Source: Streptomyces cinnamoneus (GTDB taxonomy: Bacteria; Actinomycetota; Actinomycetes; Streptomycetales; Streptomycetaceae). Taken from it: 64,000 bases of DNA. The notes under the pieces were generated by a model. It was not told the origin of the DNA. It saw nothing but the letters and a program-made list of their open reading frames with translations, and searched no databases. Location: NCBI RefSeq assembly GCF_014650495.1, contig NZ_BMVB01000002.1:62001-126000 (forward strand). The letters are read 5' to 3'. Shown in pieces: positions 43,073-52,584 of the stretch (position 1 is its first letter; each line of letters opens with the position of its first letter). The position numbers and the translations under genes were made by a program.

Positions 43073-43158
43073 CCCCTGTTGACCCTTTTGGGTTGGGGTC
43101 TGCGCAACCCATTGATCATCTAGTAGGCAGCGGCTCCCCCCAGCACTACGCTGCGCCC

Positions 43159-43818
43159 ATGAGCATGCTCACCCCTCCCGGCATGGGTGGTAAGTACCGC
43201 ATCACGGGCAAACGGATCCCGCACATGCGTCGCCCTCCGAACCGCCGCAGGATCGTGCTCGGCGCCGTCGCCACGGTTGCCGTGTTCGGGCTGGCCGGGT
43301 GGGGGACGGTCCAGCTCGTCGAGGTGTTCACCGGCGGCACGGGCGAGCACCACCCGTCGGCGGCGCAGAAGAAGGACGGCAACTGCAAGGGCGCCGGCGA
43401 CGCGCGCGCCGCCCGGCGTGCCGCGCCCGTGCCCAAGCCCGGCGACATCACCGTCAACGTCTACAACGCCACCCCGCGCGGCGGGCTCGCCAAGATCACG
43501 GCGGACGAGCTGGAACGCCGCGGCTTCCGCATCGGCAGGGTGGGCAACGCCGAGGAGGACTTCGACAAGAAGGTCGACGGCACGGGCGTGCTGCTGGGCC
43601 CGCGCGAGGCCCTCGACGGGGCCATGAAGGTGCTGGGCACCCAGCTGGCGGGCACCGAGGCCAAGACCGACGACCGGGAGGGTCAGGACATCGACCTCGT
43701 CCTCGGCACGGCGTACGCGGCGCTGACGCCGAAGGAGCAGGCCGACAAGGCCCTGGCCGCGCTCACGGACCCGCCCCGGCAGCAGCCCTCGCCGTCCGCG
43801 TCCGCGACGGCCTGCTGA
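43159..43818 (+). CDS. LytR C-terminal domain (LytR_C) membrane protein
   Basis: 219 aa. A basic cytoplasmic N-terminus, one transmembrane helix (about 31-55), then a LytR_C domain (about 95-195, ITVNVYNATPRGGLAKITADELERRGF). LytR_C domains occur alone or after LCP enzymes that attach polymers to peptidoglycan. TACGCT ends 6 nt before the ATG (leaderless). Confidence 0.88.
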   Translation: MSMLTPPGMGGKYRITGKRIPHMRRPPNRRRIVLGAVATVAVFGLAGWGTVQLVEVFTGGTGEHHPSAAQKKDGNCKGAGDARAARRAAPVPKPGDITVNVYNATPRGGLAKITADELERRGFRIGRVGNAEEDFDKKVDGTGVLLGPREALDGAMKVLGTQLAGTEAKTDDREGQDIDLVLGTAYAALTPKEQADKALAALTDPPRQQPSPSASATAC

Positions 43819-43872
43819 CAGCCGTCGGGCCCGCACGCAGCGGCGTACGGGCCCGAGGAGGCAAGGGGTCGG

Positions 43873-44508
43873 TCAGCCGGCGGTGCCGTACATGCGGTCG
43901 CCCGCGTCGCCGAGGCCCGGGACGATGTAGCCGTGCTCGTTGAGCCGCTCGTCCACGGAGGCGGTCACGACCGTCACCGGCGCGCCCTCCAGCTCGCGCT
44001 GCATGACCTCGACGCCCTCGGGCGCCGCCAGCAGGCAGATCGCGGTGACGTCGTCCGCGCCGCGGGCGATGAGCTCGTTGATCGCGGCGACGAGCGTGCC
44101 GCCCGTGGCGAGCATCGGGTCCAGGACGTACACCTGGCGGCCCGAGAGGTCGTCGGGCATGCGCGTCGCGTACGTCTCCGCCTTGAGGGTCTCCTCGTTG
44201 CGGATCATGCCCAGGAAGCCGACCTCGGCCGTGGGCAGCAGCCGGACCATGCCGTCGAGCATGCCGAGGCCGGCGCGCAGGATCGGCACCACCAGGGGGC
44301 GGGGGTGGGACAGCTTGACGCCGGTGGTCGCCGTGACCGGGGACTCGATGTCCACCTGCTCGGTGCGCACATCGCGCGTGGCCTCGTAGGCGAGCAGGGT
44401 GACCAGCTCGTCGCACAGGCGCCGGAAGGTGGGGGAGTCGGTGCGCTTGTCGCGCAGGGTGGTGAGCTTGTGCGCCACCAGGGGGTGGTCGACGACGTGG
44501 ATCCGCAT
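43873..44508 (-). CDS. upp: Uracil phosphoribosyltransferase
   Basis: 211 aa, full length. The PRPP-binding loop [14 protein letters not shown] and uracil-site [16 protein letters not shown] are present. It salvages uracil to UMP. TAATGT ends 7 nt before the ATG, suggesting a leaderless message. Confidence 0.97.
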   Translation of the reverse strand: MRIHVVDHPLVAHKLTTLRDKRTDSPTFRRLCDELVTLLAYEATRDVRTEQVDIESPVTATTGVKLSHPRPLVVPILRAGLGMLDGMVRLLPTAEVGFLGMIRNEETLKAETYATRMPDDLSGRQVYVLDPMLATGGTLVAAINELIARGADDVTAICLLAAPEGVEVMQRELEGAPVTVVTASVDERLNEHGYIVPGLGDAGDRMYGTAG

Positions 44509-44617
44509 GACATCGACATTAACCGAGCTTCACGCCCCGAGCTCCCGCCCGGTCTCCCCCAAGGGTTCACAGAGAGTCTGTCGCCGCCCTGGCATCAAAC
44601 CACCACGTAGGGGGAAA

Positions 44618-45010
44618 GTGGGCACGTACGCCCGGTCTGTCGCCGGGCGAGGACCTCGGCACGAGGTGGTGCTGCCCATGGCCGGCCATGACAGGCGGGC
44701 GCCCAAAACGGCTGCCCGGACGCCCCGCGAGGGCGCGGACACCTGGAAAACCACGGAATCCGACGAGCGCCGCAGACGGGCGGAGCCCGGCAGACGGCAG
44801 GAGCCGCGCCGCTCCGAGCGGCCCCAGCAACCGCGTGAGCCCGCCCGGGCGGAAGCGGAGCCGGAGAGCGCCGAGGAGCGCCGGCGCAGGCGGGCGCAGT
44901 TCCTCCGTGAGCTGAACGAGGCCAAGGAACTACGGGAGCGTGTGCAGCCGCGGAGGGCCCGGGCGGCCCGAATGCGCCAGCAGATGCGGATGCGGACGTT
45001 CCGTTGGTGA
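44618..45010 (+). CDS. Highly charged basic protein, unknown
   Basis: 130 aa from a GTG next to AGGGGGAAA, or 110 aa from the ATG at 44678 with GAGGTGG upstream. Almost entirely Arg/Glu/Ala (ERRRRRAQFLRELNEAKELRERV), probably a long helix; C-terminus RMRQQMRMRTFRW. Placed between upp and the tadA pair in Streptomyces. Not recognised. Confidence 0.55.
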   Translation: MGTYARSVAGRGPRHEVVLPMAGHDRRAPKTAARTPREGADTWKTTESDERRRRAEPGRRQEPRRSERPQQPREPARAEAEPESAEERRRRRAQFLRELNEAKELRERVQPRRARAARMRQQMRMRTFRW

Positions 45011-45196
45011 GCGGCGCCCCCGCGCCACGCCCGGTGGCAAGGCCGTCCGCACCCCGCGTGAGCGACATCTCTTCGGACTGCTGCACGACGCAGCGCGGAA
45101 GACCTCTCGCAACGCCCAGGTTTCTGCCACGATTCCGAGTGGGCGGGGTGGTCCCCGTCCGACCCGGCACCGCCTATGACCAGTGGGAGAGTCACG

Positions 45197-45718
45197 GTGT
45201 ACTTCGCCGCATTGCTCGCGCGCACCGACGACGGGTGGGAAGCGAGCGACACAGAACTCGACAACGTGGAAACCCTGACCGATCTCGCCGACCTCGCCCG
45301 TGACCGCTCGGTGGACGACGACACGGTCCTGGCCCTCATCGAGCAGGAGGACAGCTGGTTCGCCATCGTCCGGGTGGACGGCGAGGACGACCCCCGCGTC
45401 TACGTCTCGGACGCCGCCGCCGCGAGCCGCAGCTCCTACGGGGCGATGCTCGTCGACGAGCTGACCGGCCGCGACGAGGACGACGGCGAGCTGGACAGCC
45501 TCGACCTCGACGGCACCGAGGACGGCGAGCCCGAGGACGACGGGGACGACTCGGACGGGGATGCCGACGGACCGGTCCGGCACGGGCCGCTGGGGGACGA
45601 CGCGCTCCTCGCCGACCTCGGGGTGAGCGGCAAGGAGCTGCAGGCCCTGGACGGGGACGCACTCAGCACCATCGCCGACGTCCTCGGCTGCACGGACGTC
45701 CTGGAGGCCGTCCGCTGA
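45197..45718 (+). CDS. tRNA adenosine deaminase-associated protein
   Basis: 173 aa from a GTG (VYFAALLARTDDGWEA) with GGGAGAG 7 nt upstream; an earlier in-frame ATG at 45176 is not needed. Matches the conserved actinobacterial family encoded immediately before tadA; a Glu/Asp-rich central insert (about 95-125) is low complexity. Role unknown; it ends 34 bp before tadA. Confidence 0.88.
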   Translation: MYFAALLARTDDGWEASDTELDNVETLTDLADLARDRSVDDDTVLALIEQEDSWFAIVRVDGEDDPRVYVSDAAAASRSSYGAMLVDELTGRDEDDGELDSLDLDGTEDGEPEDDGDDSDGDADGPVRHGPLGDDALLADLGVSGKELQALDGDALSTIADVLGCTDVLEAVR

Positions 45719-45752
45719 CGTGCTCCCGGCCGGGTTCGCCCACACTGGTGCC

Positions 45753-46274
45753 ATGAACGAAGCCGTCCACGCCCATGGGGGTGCCGCCCACGCCGTCCGG
45801 GCCGCGGGGGAGAACGACCCCGTACGGGATCCCTGGCGCCCCGCCATGCGGGCTGCTTTGGAGGAGGCCGTACAGGCCCCCGGCACCGGCGACGTGCCGG
45901 TGGGGGCCGTCGTGCTGGCCCCGGACGGCTCCGTCATAGGCCGGGGCCGCAACGAGCGGGAGGCCACCGGCGACCCCACCGGCCACGCGGAGGTCCTCGC
46001 CATCCGCGAGGCGGCGCGGGCCGTCGGCGAATGGCGCCTGTCGGGCTGCACGCTGGTCGTCACGCTGGAGCCGTGCACGATGTGCGCGGGCGCGATCGTC
46101 CTCTCCCGCCTGGAGCGGGTCGTCTACGGCGCCGTCGACGAGAAGGCCGGCGCGGCCGGCTCGCTCTGGGACGTCATCCGCGACCGCCGGCTCAACCACC
46201 GCCCCGAGGTCGTCGCCGGCGTCCTGGCCGAGGAGTGCGCCGGGCTCCTCACCCGCTTCTTCCGCGCCCCATGA
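45753..46274 (+). CDS. tadA: tRNA-specific adenosine deaminase
   Basis: 173 aa. Zinc site HAE and PCTMC, with catalytic Glu in HAEVLAIREA. It converts A34 to inosine in tRNA-Arg(ACG). CACACT ends 6 nt before the ATG (leaderless). About 30 residues precede the usual family start; an internal ATG at 45846 would give a more typical length. Confidence 0.95.
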   Translation: MNEAVHAHGGAAHAVRAAGENDPVRDPWRPAMRAALEEAVQAPGTGDVPVGAVVLAPDGSVIGRGRNEREATGDPTGHAEVLAIREAARAVGEWRLSGCTLVVTLEPCTMCAGAIVLSRLERVVYGAVDEKAGAAGSLWDVIRDRRLNHRPEVVAGVLAEECAGLLTRFFRAP

Positions 46275-46343
46275 GCAGCGTCACACCGCTGCGGGCCGGA
46301 ACCGATTTCGGACCACGGCCCACCGTCCGCTAAGCTCTCTCTC

Positions 46344-46430
46344 GGTAGCGTGTCCGAGCGGCCTAAGGAGCACGCCTCGAAAGCGTGTGTGGGGGCAACT
46401 CCACCGTGGGTTCAAATCCCACCGCTACCG
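46344..46430 (+). tRNA. tRNA-Ser (anticodon CGA)
   Basis: Acceptor GGTAGCG/CGCTACC, anticodon stem CACGC/GCGTG with loop CTCGAAA, long class II variable arm, discriminator G, no encoded CCA. TAAGCT at 46331-46336 is a likely -10. Confidence 0.95.
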
Positions 46431-46437
46431 CTTCAAA

Positions 46438-46473
46438 GGAACCGCCCTCGATCTCCGGATCAAGGGCGGTTCC
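46438..46473 (+). terminator. Terminator of tRNA-Ser(CGA)
   Basis: 16-position stem with one mismatch and a TCCG loop, 7 nt after the tRNA. Confidence 0.8.
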
Positions 46474-46766
46474 GTGCGTTTCCGGGGCACGGCAGGGACC
46501 GAATCCGGCCGAGTCGCGGTCCGGACCAAGCGGCCGCCGCCCGGACGGCGACGACGGGACCCGCCGGCGCCGCACACCAGGCCCACATGTCAGGGGCACC
46601 CGCGGCACGTTGCTTGATTCCCGTACGGAATCCGCCGGTCACCATGTGGATCATTTCTGGACGCACGGCCGCAGCGGGCACCTTGCCGCCACCTCCGACC
46701 GAACGGACGATCGGTCCTCGTTCCCCCGCACGGGCCCTCCGTGCAGGGCCTTTCGAGGAGGACCCC
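46474..46766 (+). promoter_or_regulatory. Upstream region of the encapsulin gene
   Basis: 293 bp without a gene. GGAC-GATCG-GTCC (46705-46717) sits within an imperfect longer inverted repeat (46701-46723), about 45 bp before the shell start: a candidate operator. A strong RBS GAGGAG lies at 46755-46760. Confidence 0.45.
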
Positions 46767-48146
46767 ATGAACGACCGGCTCAGCCTCGGTCCCGATGCCG
46801 CACGGCAGTTGGCCACCACGACCAAGACCACCCCGCAGATGCGCGGCATCACACCGCGGTACCTGCTGCGCGCGCTGCCCTGGGTGGACGTCGAGTCCGG
46901 CGTCTACCGGGTCAACCGACGCCGGACGTTCGTCCTCGGCGACGACCGGATCAGCTGCTACGGCGACAACGGCACCCACCGCGTCGTGCCGGAGGACCTG
47001 CGCGAATTACCGTTCCTGCGCGAGGCCGACGAAGCCCTGCTCGCCGAGCTCGCAGGGGCCTTCACCGAGGTGCCGTTCGAGGCCGGGCAGGTCATCGCCG
47101 ACGAGGGCGGCGCCTGCGACAGGCTCTGGGTGATCGTCGTCGGGCGCGCCGAGAAGCGGGTGACCGGGCGGTACGGCGAGGACGCGCTGCTGGACGTCAT
47201 CGGGGACGGGCAGTTCTTCTGCGCGGACTCCTGGGCCCGATGTCAGCCCCTGCCGTTCCGGGTCAAGGCGCTCACCTCCGGTCTCGCCCTGACCGCCCCG
47301 CGCGAGGCGCTGACCGCCCTGGCCTGCCGCGACGAGGGCCTGCGCGCCGTGCTCGACGCGTACGCCGCCGGCGACGGACCCGTCCCGGGCGCCGAGGTGC
47401 CGGTGGAGCTGGCCGGCGGGCACGTCGGCGAACCGGACCTGCCCGGGACGTACGTCGAGTACGAGGACACGCCGCGCGAGTACCACATGAGCCTGGCGCA
47501 GACCGTGCTGCGCGTGCACACGCGCGTCTCCGACCTCTACAACGCGCCGATGGACCAGACCCGGGTGCAGGCGGACCTCACCATCCAGGCGCTGCGCGAG
47601 CGCCAGGAGGCCCTGATGCTCAACCACCCGGAGTTCGGGCTCTTCCACAACGTCGCCCCCGGCCAGCGCGTCCAGGCGCGCACGGGCGCGCCCACGCCGG
47701 ACGACCTCGACGAGATGCTCTCCCGGGTCTGGAAGCAGCCCGGCTTCTTCGTCGCGCACCCCAGGGCCATCGCCGCGTTCGGGCGCGAGTGCACGCGCCG
47801 GGGCGTGCCGCCGGTGGTGGACACCCGGTTCGGCAGCCCCCTGATCACCTGGCGCGGGGTGCCGATCCTGCCCTCCGACAAGGTGCGGTGCACCGGGGCG
47901 GGCGGCGGGCTCACCGAGATCCTGCTGATGCGGGTGGGCGAGGCCGAGCAGGGCGTCATCGGGCTGCGCCCGGCGGGCGTGCCCGACGAGGTGGAGCCGG
48001 GCCTGTCCATGCGCAACATGGGCACGGACCACAAGGCCATCACCTCGTACCTGCTGACGGCCTACTTCAACGCCGCCGTGCTCGTGGAGGACGCCGTCGC
48101 CGTCCTCCAGAACGTCGAGGTGTCCACCTACCATGACTATTCCTGA
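46767..48146 (+). CDS. Family 2 encapsulin nanocompartment shell protein with cNMP-binding-fold insertion
   Basis: 459 aa. Residues 1-50 and 222-459 match SrpI-type encapsulins with an HK97 phage-capsid fold (ITPRYLLRALPWVDVESGVYRVN; VEYEDTPREYHMSLAQTVL; GRECTRRGVPP; ITWRGVPILPSDK). About 80-205 is an inserted cyclic-nucleotide-binding-like beta-roll (FEAGQVIADEGG, RLWVIVVGRAEKRV). Its phosphate-binding cassette is degenerate (GDGQFFCADSW), so cNMP binding is uncertain. Shells of this type with the insert are called family 2B. GAGGAG lies 6 nt before the ATG. Codon 81 is TTA (47007-47009), which requires the bldA tRNA. The 3' end overlaps the next gene by 14 bp. Confidence 0.92.
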   Translation: MNDRLSLGPDAARQLATTTKTTPQMRGITPRYLLRALPWVDVESGVYRVNRRRTFVLGDDRISCYGDNGTHRVVPEDLRELPFLREADEALLAELAGAFTEVPFEAGQVIADEGGACDRLWVIVVGRAEKRVTGRYGEDALLDVIGDGQFFCADSWARCQPLPFRVKALTSGLALTAPREALTALACRDEGLRAVLDAYAAGDGPVPGAEVPVELAGGHVGEPDLPGTYVEYEDTPREYHMSLAQTVLRVHTRVSDLYNAPMDQTRVQADLTIQALRERQEALMLNHPEFGLFHNVAPGQRVQARTGAPTPDDLDEMLSRVWKQPGFFVAHPRAIAAFGRECTRRGVPPVVDTRFGSPLITWRGVPILPSDKVRCTGAGGGLTEILLMRVGEAEQGVIGLRPAGVPDEVEPGLSMRNMGTDHKAITSYLLTAYFNAAVLVEDAVAVLQNVEVSTYHDYS

Positions 48147-49440
48147 CGTCCGGGCGCACGAGGGCGTGGCGTACGCGCCGGCGCAGCCGGCCCGGCCCGC
48201 GACGACACCGCCGCGCGACGGCAGCGGCTTCGACCCCGAGACCGCCCGCCGCGACATCCCGGTCCTGCACCGCACGGTCAACGGCCACCCGCTGGTCTGG
48301 CTCGACAACGGCGCCACGACCCAGAAGCCGCGCCAGGTCATCGAGGCCCTCACCGCCTACTACGGCGCCGCCAACTCCAACATCCACCGCGGTGCGCACA
48401 CGATGGCCCGCGAGGCCACCGAGACCTACGAAGGGGGACGCGCGGCGGTCGCCCGGCTGCTGGGCGCCGCCTCCCCCGACAGCATCGTCTTCACCCGCGG
48501 CACGACCGAGGCCATCAACCTCGTGGCCCAGACCTGGGGACGCGCCAACCTCGGCCCGGGGGACGAGATCCTGGTCCCGATGCTGGAGCACCACTCGAAC
48601 ATCGTGCCCTGGCAGATGCTCGCCAAGGAGAAGCGCGCCCGGCTCGTCCCCGTCCCGCTGCTGGCCGACGGGAGCATCGACCAGGAGGCGTTCGCCCATC
48701 TGCTCTCCTTCCGCACCCAACTCGTCGCCGTCAGCCAGGCGTCGAACGTGCTGGGCACCGTCCCGCCGGTGCGGGAGATGACGGCGCTGGCCCACCGGTA
48801 CGGCGCGAGGGTGCTGGTCGACGGGGCGCAGGCGGTGGCGCACTTCCCCGTGGACGTCCAGGAGCTGGACGCGGACTTCTACGTGTTCTCCGGGCACAAG
48901 CTGTTCGCTCCCACCGGCATCGGCGCGCTCTACGGCAAGCCGGAGGTGCTGGCCGGCATGCCGCCGTGGCAGGGCGGCGGAAACATGATCGACCAGGTGG
49001 ACTTCACGGGCAGTACGTACGCGCCCGTGCCGCACCGCTTCGAGGCCGGCACCGGGCACATCTCCGGGGTCGCCGGCCTGCTGGCCGCGATCGACTGGCT
49101 CACCGGCTTCGACCGCGAGGCCGTCGCCGCGTACGAGAAGGGGCTGCTGGCCTACGCCGAACAGGCCATGGCCGCGGTCCCCGGGCTGCGCATCCTCGGT
49201 TCGGCGCCCGAACGGATCGCGGTGCTCACCTTCACCCTGGCGGGTCACGACCCGGCGGAGATCGCCCACTGGCTCGACCAGGAAGGCATCGCCGTGCGCG
49301 CCGGGCACCACTGCGCCCAGCCCTCGCTGCGCCACTACGGCGTGGAGAGCGCGGCACGCGCCTCGCTCGCGCTCTACAACACGGCGCAGGAGGTGGACCG
49401 GCTCGTGGCCTCCCTGCTGCGCCTGCAGGAACGGTCCTGA
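48133..49440 (+). CDS. SufS-like cysteine desulfurase, probable encapsulin cargo
   Basis: 435 aa PLP enzyme of the SufS/CsdA class. PLP Lys256 in FSGHKLFAPTG and catalytic Cys394 in GHHCAQPSLRHYG; HHSN region for PLP stacking. An extra N-terminal approximately 35 residues, Pro/Ala-rich and disordered, precede the domain, a plausible shell-targeting extension. Start ATG lies inside the last 14 bp of the shell gene, so expression is tightly coupled. It would release sulfur from cysteine as an enzyme persulfide inside the compartment. No sufBCD genes are nearby, so it is unlikely to be the housekeeping SUF enzyme. Confidence 0.9.
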   Translation: MTIPDVRAHEGVAYAPAQPARPATTPPRDGSGFDPETARRDIPVLHRTVNGHPLVWLDNGATTQKPRQVIEALTAYYGAANSNIHRGAHTMAREATETYEGGRAAVARLLGAASPDSIVFTRGTTEAINLVAQTWGRANLGPGDEILVPMLEHHSNIVPWQMLAKEKRARLVPVPLLADGSIDQEAFAHLLSFRTQLVAVSQASNVLGTVPPVREMTALAHRYGARVLVDGAQAVAHFPVDVQELDADFYVFSGHKLFAPTGIGALYGKPEVLAGMPPWQGGGNMIDQVDFTGSTYAPVPHRFEAGTGHISGVAGLLAAIDWLTGFDREAVAAYEKGLLAYAEQAMAAVPGLRILGSAPERIAVLTFTLAGHDPAEIAHWLDQEGIAVRAGHHCAQPSLRHYGVESAARASLALYNTAQEVDRLVASLLRLQERS

Positions 49441-49544
49441 CGCGCGGCCGTCCGGACCCGGGCCGCACCGCCGTGTTCCCGGTGCGGTCCGACCGTGCGG
49501 CGGTATTGTTCATATCAGCTCTGAAATGACCGGAATGGGCTGAC

Positions 49545-52502
49545 ATGGACAGTACGCACGGCGACGAGCTCCTTCGCTTCCATGTGCTCGGTCCCGTGCG
49601 GGCCGAGCGGGGCGGCAAGCCGCTGGCGCTCGGCCCACCACAGCAACGGGCGACGCTGGCGATCCTGCTGCTGCGCGGCGGACGGCCCCTCACCACGGCC
49701 GAACTCGTCGACGGCCTCTGGGGCGACGCCCCGCCGCGCAGCGCGGCGGACACCGTGCAGACGTACCTCGACGGGCTGCGCGCCGAACTCGAACCCGGGT
49801 ACCAGCCCGGCGACCCCGCCCGGCTCCTGGTCACCACCGACGACGGCCACGCCTCCCGCCTGCCGGCCACAGCCCTCGACGCCGCGGTGTTCGAGGAGAA
49901 ACTGACGGCCGGTCTGGCCGCCCGGGACGCCGGTGACCTCGCCGGCGCGCACGAACGGCTCAGCGCCGGCCTGGCCCTGTGGGACGGCACCCCGCTGGCC
50001 ACCCTCCCCGGCCCCTGCGCCGAGCACGAGCGCGAACGCCTCACCGAGCTGGGCTCCATCGCGCGCGAGGAGCTGTTCGGCTGCGCGCTCGCGCTCGGCC
50101 GGGACACCGACGTGGTGGCCGGCCTGCGGGCCCTGGTCGCCGAACACCCGCTGCGCGAACGGTCCCGGGCCCTGCTCATGCTGGCCCTGCACCGCGCCGG
50201 CCGGCAGGCCGAGGCGCTGGCGGTGTTCGCCGACGCACGGCGCCTGCTCGCCGGCGGGCCCGGCCCCGAGCTCACCCGGATGCACGAACGGGTCCTGGCC
50301 GGTGACGCCGCCCTGCGCCCCCCGCACGAAACGCCCCCCGCCGTCAGTGCCCCCGCCCCGGCGGTGACCGACCGGCTGCCGCCGGACGTCCCCGGCTTCA
50401 CCGGGCGCGAGGCGCTCACCGCCGAGGTGCGCGCCGCCCTCACCGCCGACGGCGGGCGGGGCGTGGCCGTCGCCGTGCTGAGCGGTCCCGGCGGCGCCGG
50501 CAAGAGCACGCTGGCCGTCCACGTCGCCCGCGCCGTGCGGGCCTCCTACCCCGGCGGCCGCTTCCACCTCGACCTGCGCGGCTCCGGCCCCGCACCCCTG
50601 ACGGGCGACGCCGCCCTGGCCGGGCTGCTGGGCGAACTCGGCGTCGCCGACGGCGCCCTGCCGGACGGGACGGACCGGAGGGCCGCCCTCTACCGCTCCC
50701 TGGTCGCCGACCGCCGCATGCTGCTGCTCCTCGACGACGCCCGGGACGCCGGACAGGTGCTCCCGCTCCTGCCCACCGCCCCCGGCAGCGCGGTGCTCGT
50801 CACCGGCCGCCCGGAGACGATCGACCTGCCGGGCGCCCGGCAGGTGCGCGTGGAGGCGATGGAGGAGAAGGAGGCCCTCGCGATGCTGACAGCGGCCGCA
50901 GGCCCGGCCGGGGCCGGGACGGCCGCCACGTCGGCCCGCGACGTCGCGGCCTCCTGCGGGCGGCTGCCGCTCCCCCTGCGGATCGCCGGGGCCCGCCTGA
51001 ACGACGCCTCCTGGACGCCCGCCGACCTCGCCGCCCGGCTCCACGACGAGCGGCACCGCCTCGACGCGCTCCACCCCGGCGACCCCGGCGCCACGGCCGC
51101 CGAATCCGCCTTCCGCGTCGCCTACGACGCCCTCGGACCCGACGCCGCCCGTGCCGTCCGCCTCCTGGCCCTGCCCGACACCACCGGCCTCGACGCCCTG
51201 GAGGCCGCCGCCGTCCTCGACGCCCCCGACGAGGCCGCCGCCGGGGCCCTGACCGCCGAACTCGCCGCCGCCGGGCTGCTGCAGCCCCTCGGCCACGGCC
51301 GGTACCGCTGCCACGACCTGCTGAAGCGGTGCGCCCGGCAGCAGAGCGAACGCACCGACAGCCCGCCCGTCCGGGACGCGGCCCTGCTGCGCCTGCTCGA
51401 CCACCACCTCGCCACCGCCGTCACCGCCCTGCGCCGCACCCGCCCCGACGGCCTCGCCCCCCGCCACCTGCGCCACAGCCTCGCCACCACCGGCCTCCCC
51501 CTGGCCGGCACGGCCGCCGCCCGCGCCTGGCTGCAGGACGCCCATCAGCACCTGCTCGACACCGTCCGGCAGGTGCTCGCCCTGGACGTCCCCGGGTCCC
51601 TGGTCCCCGCCGTGGACCTGCTGACCGTCTGGTCCCGCCTCACCCACGGCACCGCTCGCCGCCAGGACCTCCGGGCACCCGCCCGGGAGGCGCTCAAACG
51701 GGCCCGGCAGCACGCGGACGACGCAAGTGCCGCCCGCATCCTGCGCCTGCTGGCCGCACCCGGCTTCGGCCCCGACACCTACGAGCGCGCCGAACGCGAC
51801 CTGCGCGCCTCCCTGCGCCTCGCCGGGGCCGCCGACGACGCCTACGCGCTCACCGCGGCCTCCCACGACCTGGGCGTCGTCCTGCTGGCTCTGGGCCGGC
51901 CCGACGAGGCCCTGCCCCTGCTCGTACGGGCCGAGGAGGACTTCCGCTCCGAGGGTGCGACGAGCAGCGCGCTCGAAGCGCAGGCGCACGCGGCCCGCGC
52001 GTACATCGCCGTGCGCCGCACGGACGAGGCGCTGACCGCCATCAACGAAGCGATCGACCGCGCCCGCCAACTGGGCCACGGCCCGACCCTGACCCTCGTC
52101 CTGTACGAGGCCGGCCACGTCCTCCTGCGCGCCGACCGGTCGGCGGCCGCCGGCGACCGGCTGCGGGAGGCCCTGGCCGGCGTCGGGGACGAGCCCCGCC
52201 GGGAGGCGCTGCTCTGGACGCGCCTGGCCGAGTGCCGGCTGGAACGGCGGCAGCACCGCGAGGCCGTCACGGCCGCCGAGCGCGCCCTGGCCATCGAGGC
52301 CGGGCTCGGGGACGCGTACTGCCGCGGCGCCGCCCTGGCCGCGCGCGGCCGCGCCCAGCTGGCCCTCGGCGAACCACGGCTGGCGCTGGGCTCCTTGCGC
52401 GAGGCGTACGAGGTGCTGAGGCGGCGCGGTGCCGCGGAGGCGACGGCGGTGGAGCGGGTGCTGGACGAGGAGTTCCCCCACCACCGGCTTCCGGACGCCT
52501 GA
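49545..52502 (+). CDS. AfsR/SARP-family transcriptional regulator
   Basis: 985 aa. OmpR-like DNA-binding domain (about 8-95), bacterial transcriptional activation domain (about 100-245), NB-ARC-type NTPase with P-loop GPGGAGKST (313-321) and RRMLLLLDDA Walker B, then TPR-like helical repeats to the C-terminus. Large SARPs respond to nutritional signals and nucleotide state and activate secondary metabolism. It starts 104 bp after the desulfurase on the same strand, with TATTGT at 49503 as a possible -10, so its own promoter is likely; a link to the encapsulin operon is not shown. Confidence 0.93.
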   Translation: MDSTHGDELLRFHVLGPVRAERGGKPLALGPPQQRATLAILLLRGGRPLTTAELVDGLWGDAPPRSAADTVQTYLDGLRAELEPGYQPGDPARLLVTTDDGHASRLPATALDAAVFEEKLTAGLAARDAGDLAGAHERLSAGLALWDGTPLATLPGPCAEHERERLTELGSIAREELFGCALALGRDTDVVAGLRALVAEHPLRERSRALLMLALHRAGRQAEALAVFADARRLLAGGPGPELTRMHERVLAGDAALRPPHETPPAVSAPAPAVTDRLPPDVPGFTGREALTAEVRAALTADGGRGVAVAVLSGPGGAGKSTLAVHVARAVRASYPGGRFHLDLRGSGPAPLTGDAALAGLLGELGVADGALPDGTDRRAALYRSLVADRRMLLLLDDARDAGQVLPLLPTAPGSAVLVTGRPETIDLPGARQVRVEAMEEKEALAMLTAAAGPAGAGTAATSARDVAASCGRLPLPLRIAGARLNDASWTPADLAARLHDERHRLDALHPGDPGATAAESAFRVAYDALGPDAARAVRLLALPDTTGLDALEAAAVLDAPDEAAAGALTAELAAAGLLQPLGHGRYRCHDLLKRCARQQSERTDSPPVRDAALLRLLDHHLATAVTALRRTRPDGLAPRHLRHSLATTGLPLAGTAAARAWLQDAHQHLLDTVRQVLALDVPGSLVPAVDLLTVWSRLTHGTARRQDLRAPAREALKRARQHADDASAARILRLLAAPGFGPDTYERAERDLRASLRLAGAADDAYALTAASHDLGVVLLALGRPDEALPLLVRAEEDFRSEGATSSALEAQAHAARAYIAVRRTDEALTAINEAIDRARQLGHGPTLTLVLYEAGHVLLRADRSAAAGDRLREALAGVGDEPRREALLWTRLAECRLERRQHREAVTAAERALAIEAGLGDAYCRGAALAARGRAQLALGEPRLALGSLREAYEVLRRRGAAEATAVERVLDEEFPHHRLPDA

Positions 52503-52584
52503 GCAGCCGTCACCGCCGCGCGGACGGCACCCCGCCCCGGAAGCGACCGCATAAAACGGCACCCGCACCAAAAGCGACCGTGCG

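Noticed and set aside
46767..48146. Reading the shell gene as an ordinary Crp-family regulator
   Set aside because: The cNMP-like fold is an insertion, there is no HTH, and the flanks match SrpI-type capsid protein.
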